The translations under genes and the position numbers were made by a program. Positions 13,286-18,099 of a stretch of 21,081 nt of DNA are shown in pieces (positions within the stretch are counted from its first letter, which is position 1; every line of letters starts with the position of its first letter). The stretch spans positions 1 to 21,081 of the IMG/VR virus record IMGVR_UViG_3300023179_000595; one strand, given 5' to 3'. The notes below the pieces were generated by a model. It had not been told where the DNA came from. It saw only the letters and a program-made list of their open reading frames with translations, and made no database searches. Origin of the DNA: a virus.

Positions 13286-13797
13286 ATTGAATCTACGGTG
13301 TAATGACTGTACAGGAAAGAAATGGTTGAGGTAATAAACTCTTGCCCCTCGGCACTGGATAATGTAAGTCCACCAAGTGTAGTAGGAAAAATATCCTTAA
13401 AGGTAAACTTTACGCGAGGATTGTTTGCGTTTGATTTAATTAGCAATGATGCATCAGAGGTAACGCTGTTGCGTCTACCTAGCGTTTGTGTAAGATCGCC
13501 GATCTTGTTTTTTGATTCTGGATTACCTAGATTATACATCCAGTCATATATTTCGCGCCATGCTTTCATATCTTCATCCATGATATAATTGACTTGCAAT
13601 TCACCATAGTTCAGAATATTACCTGGAATTGGTACAGAAACATATGGGGATGGTACTTGAGTACCAACAAGCGATACATCCGGTATTACAACCGACTGTA
13701 TAAAGAATGTAACATTGGGTAGTCTATCAATAACAAACTCGTATTTGTTATTTGAAAGAAAACTTTTATTTGTTGGACCTGAAGAGTAAGTTGTCAT
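13282..13797 (-). CDS. gp19/gp54-fold tail tube-like protein
   Basis: A 171-aa virion protein with the tail-tube fold pattern. NKYEFVIDRLPNVTFFIQSV near residues 17-36 and YGELQVNYIMDEDMKAWREI, followed by YDWM, match the way T4 gp19 and gp54 read (FQVEI... then WTVTVMNDEAHDARQKFVDW). The C-terminal VKFTFKDIFPTTLGGLTLSS followed by TSTISFLYSHYTV matches their 'GLWPTNVGELQL...TFEVTLALDYW' strand pair. T4 gp19 is 163 aa. It could be the main tail tube protein, a baseplate paralogue, or the protein often labelled tail completion gp3 next to gene 23 in related phages. It has its own late promoter and an AAGGAG ribosome site, and follows the gene 23 terminator. Confidence 0.7.
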   Translation of the reverse strand: MTTYSSGPTNKSFLSNNKYEFVIDRLPNVTFFIQSVVIPDVSLVGTQVPSPYVSVPIPGNILNYGELQVNYIMDEDMKAWREIYDWMYNLGNPESKNKIGDLTQTLGRRNSVTSDASLLIKSNANNPRVKFTFKDIFPTTLGGLTLSSAEGQEFITSTISFLYSHYTVDSI

Positions 13798-13814
13798 ATA
13801 ATATCTCCTTCGTA

Positions 13815-13822
13815 TATTTATA
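13815..13822 (-). promoter_or_regulatory. T4-type late promoter (TATAAATA) for tail tube-like gene
   Basis: Perfect TATAAATA on the minus strand, 17 bases before the ATG at 13797. Transcription would start about 12 bases before the ATG, leaving little more than the AAGGAG ribosome site as leader. It lies immediately downstream of the gene 23 terminator, so the tail gene is transcribed independently of the capsid operon. Confidence 0.8.
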
Positions 13823-13825
13823 AGA

Positions 13826-13856
13826 CAAAAAAAGAGGGACCCGAAGGTCCCTCTTA
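13826..13856 (-). terminator. Rho-independent terminator after gene 23, cUUCGg tetraloop
   Basis: On the minus strand AAGAGGGACC (13855-13846) pairs perfectly with GGTCCCTCTT (13841-13832) around a TTCG loop, giving a 10-bp stem closed by the very stable C(UUCG)G tetraloop. A run of seven T (13833-13827) follows, overlapping the end of the stem. It lies 28 bases past the stop of the major capsid gene. This is the clearest terminator in the window. Confidence 0.95.
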
Positions 13857-13883
13857 ACGTCCGTTCTGAGACGGCTCAATTGA

Positions 13884-15203
13884 TTACATTAGGTTAGCAA
13901 TCGCGAATCTACGATAGTAGATGTTTTTCTTAGAGAAAGAAATTACACCGTCTGCATCTGAAGTTGCGAATGGGTTCGCTACCATGCCGTAACGGGTTTT
14001 AAATCCGATGCGTGGCTGGAATGAATCTTGACCAACTGCACGAACCATCTGTAGAGGAACATATGGGCAGTAGAACAAGCCAGCGTCAAATGCTGAAGTA
14101 CCCTTGTAACCAATGGTTGCATAGTGTACGCCAGATGATGCGGCGAAGTATGGGTCAATATAGACCTTGATACGGCCGTTTAGAACGCCTGCGAATGTGT
14201 TGCCTGTGTCATCAACTTGTAGGTTGTTTGACAATGCTGGTGTGTAATCTAGAACGCCAGCCATTTGAAGTGCTGATGCAACATCTGAAGAACAGATCAT
14301 CACATTGCCCTTGCCACGGCGAGTTGCTTTAGCAATTGCGTTAGACTCACGCTCCAATTGGAACATCAAGCCCTTGAATTTCTCAACTGACCAACGACCG
14401 TTTGCGTCAACATCAAGGTCGAAAGTACCAGCGGTCGCCACATTTTCTTGTGCGCCTACTGTTGCAGAGATGTTAACTTGACGAACTACTTCGCGGTTAA
14501 TTTCTGCAAGAATTTCAGTTGAAAGAATGTTAGCAAGTTCTTGCTCTGCATCAAGACCATGAACTGCTTTCAAGTCTTGTGCAAGTTCCATTGTGTATTC
14601 TGCTTTTAGCGCACGGCTTTTAGCAACAACGGAAATCTTTTCGATGCTGAATGCCATCTCGTTGAAGTCCGCGTTTGAACCGCCACCACCAAGACCTTCA
14701 GCAATTGCTGTAGTCATACCAGTCTTAACTGTGTAGTTTGTAGCGTTTGCAAGGGCAGCGGTTGCGCCTGTTTGATCGCCTACATCGCCAGAGAAGCCAG
14801 TGTTTGCTTCGTTGAACAATGCTTCAGTACCGTTCATGCCTGAGTAGCGTGAACGCATAGCGAAGATAAGACCTGTTGGTCCTGTCATTGGCTGAACACC
14901 GCAAATATCGTAAGCGATAAGATTAGGTGCGGCACGGCGTACTAGGCTAATAAGTACTGGGTCGTAAATGTCGATGTTACCATCGCTTGCGGTTGAAGAT
15001 GAGGCGCCCATTGCGTTTGTTGGAGCATCTTCCATAAGAAGGCTAGTAGGATTGCGATAGCCCGCTGAAGAATTTGAGCGAGAATCAATTTCCTGGTTCT
15101 CAAGAAGTTGTGCTACAACTGCGCGTCTGTGGGAATCCTTGATCGCTGGAAGTTCTGAGTGATCAAGAACGGGTGCCCATTTTTTAAGTAATGCGTCTGA
15201 CAT
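13884..15203 (-). CDS. 23: Major capsid protein gp23
   Basis: This is the main HK97-fold subunit of the head shell. The 439-aa sequence follows T4 gp23 through its conserved blocks: LVRRAAPNLIAYDICGVQPM (about 87-106), GPTGLIFAMRSRY, KSRALKAEYTMELAQDLKAVHG and EILAEINREVVRQ mid-protein, and PRIGFKTRYGMVANPF near the C-terminus. It is shorter than T4 gp23 (521 aa), as in marine T4 relatives. A likely gp21 cleavage site is L56-M57-E58, followed by DAPTN, giving a mature N-terminus near residue 59. That is inferred from the (L/I)-x-E rule. A late promoter and an AAAGGAGA ribosome site lie upstream and a strong terminator downstream, fitting very high late expression. Confidence 0.97.
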   Translation of the reverse strand: MSDALLKKWAPVLDHSELPAIKDSHRRAVVAQLLENQEIDSRSNSSAGYRNPTSLLMEDAPTNAMGASSSTASDGNIDIYDPVLISLVRRAAPNLIAYDICGVQPMTGPTGLIFAMRSRYSGMNGTEALFNEANTGFSGDVGDQTGATAALANATNYTVKTGMTTAIAEGLGGGGSNADFNEMAFSIEKISVVAKSRALKAEYTMELAQDLKAVHGLDAEQELANILSTEILAEINREVVRQVNISATVGAQENVATAGTFDLDVDANGRWSVEKFKGLMFQLERESNAIAKATRRGKGNVMICSSDVASALQMAGVLDYTPALSNNLQVDDTGNTFAGVLNGRIKVYIDPYFAASSGVHYATIGYKGTSAFDAGLFYCPYVPLQMVRAVGQDSFQPRIGFKTRYGMVANPFATSDADGVISFSKKNIYYRRFAIANLM

Positions 15204-15208
15204 ATTTT

Positions 15209-15226
15209 TCTCCTTTGAGTATTTGA
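15209..15226 (-). promoter_or_regulatory. Leader element of gene 23 shared with gene 22
   Basis: The minus-strand leader reads TCAAATACTCAAAGGAGA just before the gene 23 ATG. The same sequence with one extra A occurs before gene 22 (16178-16196). The match runs from the ribosome-binding GGAGA upstream through 13 further bases, more than a Shine-Dalgarno sequence requires. It may set translation level or be a site for an RNA-binding regulator. Not found in front of the other two late-promoter genes here. Confidence 0.5.
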
Positions 15227-15239
15227 TAAACTCTAATGT

Positions 15240-15247
15240 TATTTATA
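15240..15247 (-). promoter_or_regulatory. T4-type late promoter (TATAAATA) for gene 23
   Basis: Perfect TATAAATA on the minus strand, 36 bases before the gene 23 ATG, in the 49-base gap between 22 and 23. Together with the terminator after 23 it allows a short capsid-only late transcript, which would explain how the major capsid protein outnumbers the scaffold. Confidence 0.85.
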
Positions 15248-15252
15248 ATTTT

Positions 15253-16170
15253 TTATCTTTTCACTATCTTGGAAATGTTCTTGACATAGTGTTCCATGAT
15301 AGGGCTTAGAGATTCTTCCAACTCGGAATCAGCAGAATCTAAGTCTTTCTTAGATTCAGAAACGGTTGTCTTTTCATCTTGTTTAGATTCAAAATACTTT
15401 TTCTTTGTGAGATTAAGTTTGTCTTTGTAATCTTCTTCAGAGATGAATTCAATGTTTTCTGCAAGTGACTTTAGTTTTGCAATTTGAACTTCGGAAAGAC
15501 CTTCTGTTACTGCGTGAACGGCTTGTTCTTTCTTATATGTTTTCAATTCTGCAACTAAATCAGCATTTTCTGTGATTTTCTTATCCAAATCGGTTTCTGC
15601 GGTTTGCAGTTTCTTTACCATTTCGTCAACCAAATCTACTTTATCTTCTGGAATATCAATGTAGTTTTCAACGAATAGATTCTTTAAGCCTACCATAAAG
15701 TCTTCAGCAACTTCTGCTTTTAGATTCTTTTCAATACCAACTTTGTTTGTCTCAACCCACTCGGCAACGACATATTCCAAGTATTCGTCAACTTTGTCAA
15801 CAATACCTGAAACAATTTCATCTACCTGTTCGTTAAGTTTGGTGTCGAATTGTTCTTGAAGATCAGTTTCAATTTCTGAAACACGGCTTGCTACGGCTGC
15901 TTCGAAGATTGCTTTGGCGTTTGTTTTGAATTCTTCAGAAAGTTCTTCTCCAGAGAAAATAGCATCAATGTCTTCTTTCATTTTTGCTTTTGCTTTCTCT
16001 TTTACTTCTTTCTTGTCTTCTTTATCATCCGCCTCAGAATCCTCTTCATCTCCCTTTTCGCCTTTTTTACCTTTTTTATCGATATAGGCTTTAAGAGCGG
16101 CAGGCATCTCACCTTCTTCTAAGTTTTTCTTTTCAAGGTCTTCAACCTTGTCTTTTACTTGTTCTGTCAT
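15253..16170 (-). CDS. 22: Prohead core scaffolding protein gp22
   Basis: This is the main internal scaffold around which gp23 assembles; in T4 it is degraded by gp21 after assembly. The 305-aa sequence is very rich in Lys, Glu and Asp. It has a low-complexity Lys/Glu/Asp/Gly segment near residues 32-65 and is predicted mostly helical and coiled coil. The central block VVAEWVETNKVGIEKNLKAE (near 134-153), followed by FMVGLKNLFVENYIDIPEDK, is characteristic of gp22 in T4-like phages. T4 gp22 is 269 aa. The start has a GGAGAGAG ribosome site. It lies between gp21 and gp23, with its own late promoter. Confidence 0.92.
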   Translation of the reverse strand: MTEQVKDKVEDLEKKNLEEGEMPAALKAYIDKKGKKGEKGDEEDSEADDKEDKKEVKEKAKAKMKEDIDAIFSGEELSEEFKTNAKAIFEAAVASRVSEIETDLQEQFDTKLNEQVDEIVSGIVDKVDEYLEYVVAEWVETNKVGIEKNLKAEVAEDFMVGLKNLFVENYIDIPEDKVDLVDEMVKKLQTAETDLDKKITENADLVAELKTYKKEQAVHAVTEGLSEVQIAKLKSLAENIEFISEEDYKDKLNLTKKKYFESKQDEKTTVSESKKDLDSADSELEESLSPIMEHYVKNISKIVKR

Positions 16171-16177
16171 GATGCTC

Positions 16178-16196
16178 TCTCCTTTTGAGTATTTGA
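16178..16196 (-). promoter_or_regulatory. Leader element of gene 22 shared with gene 23
   Basis: The minus-strand leader reads TCAAATACTCAAAAGGAGA, the partner of the element in front of gene 23, with one extra A in the A-run. It covers the ribosome site and 14 bases upstream. The spacing to the ATG is seven bases here and five in gene 23. Confidence 0.5.
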
Positions 16197-16210
16197 GGTT
16201 TGCTAGTATC

Positions 16211-16218
16211 TATTTATA
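16211..16218 (-). promoter_or_regulatory. T4-type late promoter (TATAAATA) for gene 22
   Basis: Perfect TATAAATA on the minus strand, 40 bases before the gene 22 ATG and directly after the gene 21 stop (16225). It makes the scaffold gene independent of read-through from the protease gene. Confidence 0.82.
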
Positions 16219-16224
16219 ATATTT

Positions 16225-16875
16225 TTACAGTTTATTGATGAAGTTTTCGAAAATTTTGAGTTTGACTTTTTCTAAATCTTTCGAACTAGCCTTTTTAATT
16301 GCTGTTTTTGATTCTTCAATATTTTGTTCTGTCCAACGACCGTTTACAAATACCCATTCTTTGTTTTCCATAATGCCATGTACAAATGCGTTTGGTGCTG
16401 ATGGGTCTGCTACAATATCTGCGGCAGTTGCGAGATAAAAATCGTCTTGCACTACATTGTAACCCTCTTTTGTTTGTGTAAGAGAACCAAGTCCTCTTGT
16501 AGATACACCAAGTGATGCACCTTCACCAATTAAATTCTTTACAATGTTGCCATATGGTGTGTCCATGATCTTTGCTTTACCAATAAAATTGTTGCCATCT
16601 TGGCGCAATTCTTTGATCATGTGTGAGACACGCTCTAAATTAATTGTAGGACCTTCTGGATGTCCCAGTTCACCATATGCACGATTCTTATTTACATACT
16701 CGTTTACATAGCGAGATGCTTCGCGTTTCAAAACTTCCATTGGATAAATTCTTTTATTACGATTAGGCTCTTCAGCCATCATGAAGATGCCTTCGATAAA
16801 AAGTTCTTTTTTACCGGACTCTGTAGCCTCAGTAATAAATTTAACTTCTTCGTTTAGTTCAGAAATTAGTCTCAT
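16225..16875 (-). CDS. 21: Prohead core protease gp21
   Basis: This serine protease of the herpesvirus-assemblin-like family (S80) processes the scaffold and capsid proteins during head maturation. The 216-aa sequence has the N-terminal KKELFIEGIFMMAEEPNRNK (22-41). H72 lies in YGELGHPEGPTINLERVSH and S125 in GEGASLGVSTRGLGSL. These match the catalytic His and Ser regions of T4 gp21 (212 aa). The protein probably cleaves after (L/I)-x-E sites, including its own termini; that is T4 knowledge. The start overlaps the stop of the preceding structural gene as ATGA. Confidence 0.95.
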   Translation of the reverse strand: MRLISELNEEVKFITEATESGKKELFIEGIFMMAEEPNRNKRIYPMEVLKREASRYVNEYVNKNRAYGELGHPEGPTINLERVSHMIKELRQDGNNFIGKAKIMDTPYGNIVKNLIGEGASLGVSTRGLGSLTQTKEGYNVVQDDFYLATAADIVADPSAPNAFVHGIMENKEWVFVNGRWTEQNIEESKTAIKKASSKDLEKVKLKIFENFINKL

Positions 16876-17321
16876 GGAGATACTCCATCGTCTGTTGTTT
16901 CTCTGCTGGTGAAGCCTGCTGTCTTCTTACCTTCAACGATGATGGTATAACCAGCGCCCGCAACATGACCAAGTGTTGACAAGTAAATATCGCCGTTTGT
17001 GTTTGCGATATTATTTGTAATTGGTGCAGTTAAGTTAGTTGCAAGGTCCATTGTTCCTGAACCTGATAGATACGCAATTGTATTTGGTGCATCGCCAGAC
17101 CACATAAGTTTAACTTTTGTGTTTGCGCCTGCAATGGACCATGTAATTTTGTTGATGTTTACTCGTTGATCAGTCAATGCACTATTTGATGCGGCAGTTA
17201 AACCTGATACATCAACTTTGAGAACATTGGTTTCACCAGTACCATCAGACTCATTGGTGAATTTGTATGCCCATGCTGTTGCATGGTCTTTTAATTTTTG
17301 AGATGTTACTGTGTCTGCCAT
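16872..17321 (-). CDS. Putative virion structural protein, 149 aa
   Basis: Not recognised by name. The 149-aa product is rich in Thr, Ala, Asn and Gly with alternating hydrophobic residues (NINKITWSIAGANTKVKLMW, IYLSTLGHVAGAGYTIIVEG). That fits an all-beta, possibly immunoglobulin-like or jelly-roll domain such as a head decoration or fibre protein. It has no signal peptide or membrane segment. It lies in the head cluster between the probable core protein and protease gp21, with a GAGGAG ribosome site, and it overlaps gene 21 as ATGA. I am confident it is a gene, and only moderately that it is in the virion. Confidence 0.65.
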   Translation of the reverse strand: MADTVTSQKLKDHATAWAYKFTNESDGTGETNVLKVDVSGLTAASNSALTDQRVNINKITWSIAGANTKVKLMWSGDAPNTIAYLSGSGTMDLATNLTAPITNNIANTNGDIYLSTLGHVAGAGYTIIVEGKKTAGFTSRETTDDGVSP

Positions 17322-17326
17322 TTTAA

Positions 17327-17851
17327 TTACTCCTCGTCAAAAACTGAGAGAGCAAACTCAAGAATTTTTTCTGCGTCTTTTTCAAAATTTTCTAAAAAGA
17401 CTTTTTGATTTTCTTCATTGAGTGAATCGTATAGAGCAATCAAAGCATCTTGATCTTTTTCTTCTTTCATTTTTGCTTTGATGGTAGCATATGCTTTTGA
17501 AGCGGCTTCAGGTTTGTCTCTTACCATTGCGCTTGCTACTGCGTATGGTCCGCCTTTTGATTTGTCGCCAACGCCTTTCTTCTCAAACTCTTTACCAATG
17601 GTGTGTGCCATCTTGGTTTGTTGTTTGCTAAAGTCGGCTTCGCCAAATGCTTGTTTGTTATCTAAGCGATCCGCAGGTCGCGCACCGCTGCCAGATTTAA
17701 CGCCGGCTGGACCAACTTCTTCGGGACCAACATCTTCAAGGTCGCCAGGGTCTTTCATCTGTGCCATGTAAGTAGTCTTGGCGAGTTTACTTTTAAGACC
17801 AACTGTCTTAACCTCGTCTAGACTGAAAAGAAAACTTTTAAAGGTCTTCAT
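17327..17851 (-). CDS. Probable prohead core protein (position of gp68)
   Basis: The 174-aa protein is charged and probably largely helical. The middle is Gly/Pro-rich (EEVGPAGVKSGSGARPADRL, 44-63) and the C-terminus is a helical, acidic segment (DALIALYDSLNEENQKVFLE near 134-153). In T4 the genes between the portal and protease are 67 and 68, both small prohead core proteins, and this gene occupies the place of 68. I see no sequence motif that proves the assignment. It overlaps the preceding small gene by 14 bases. An alternative is an unrelated scaffold-associated protein that is removed by gp21. Confidence 0.5.
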   Translation of the reverse strand: MKTFKSFLFSLDEVKTVGLKSKLAKTTYMAQMKDPGDLEDVGPEEVGPAGVKSGSGARPADRLDNKQAFGEADFSKQQTKMAHTIGKEFEKKGVGDKSKGGPYAVASAMVRDKPEAASKAYATIKAKMKEEKDQDALIALYDSLNEENQKVFLENFEKDAEKILEFALSVFDEE

Positions 17852-18056
17852 CTACATTTTCCTCTTCTGGAACTAAGTCAGAATTGCTCTCTAGCGATTC
17901 TTCATTATTGTTGAAAATTTTATTTGCCACTTGCATTTTTTGCACAAACATAGCGTCATCAACTTTCTGTTGAATTGCGCTATAGATTGCATCTTTAAAA
18001 TCAGTTGGCTTAGCCTCTAACGCAGACTGAACTGCGGCTTGAATATATTCACTCAT
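17838..18056 (-). CDS. Probable prohead core protein gp67-like, 72 aa
   Basis: The 72-aa product has a helical N-terminal two-thirds (EYIQAAVQSALEAKPTDFKD, AIQQKVDDAMFVQKMQVANK) and a strongly acidic tail (VPEEENVDEDL). T4 gp67 is an 80-aa prohead core protein with the same plan, a helical start and a very acidic end, and it is the first gene of the 67-68-21-22-23 cluster. Position and architecture agree, but the sequence itself is too short for certainty. A strong AAGGAGA ribosome site and a perfect late promoter precede it. Confidence 0.55.
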   Translation of the reverse strand: MSEYIQAAVQSALEAKPTDFKDAIYSAIQQKVDDAMFVQKMQVANKIFNNNEESLESNSDLVPEEENVDEDL

Positions 18057-18075
18057 AGTGGTCTCCTTGTGTTAT

Positions 18076-18083
18076 TATTTATA
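18076..18083 (-). promoter_or_regulatory. T4-type late promoter (TATAAATA) for the head cluster
   Basis: Perfect TATAAATA on the minus strand, 19 bases before the ATG at 18056 and shortly after the tail fibre stop at 18100. It is preceded by six T on the minus strand. It should start the transcript for the two core proteins, the 149-aa protein and gene 21. Confidence 0.8.
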
Positions 18084-18099
18084 AAAAACGGCATTTTAG

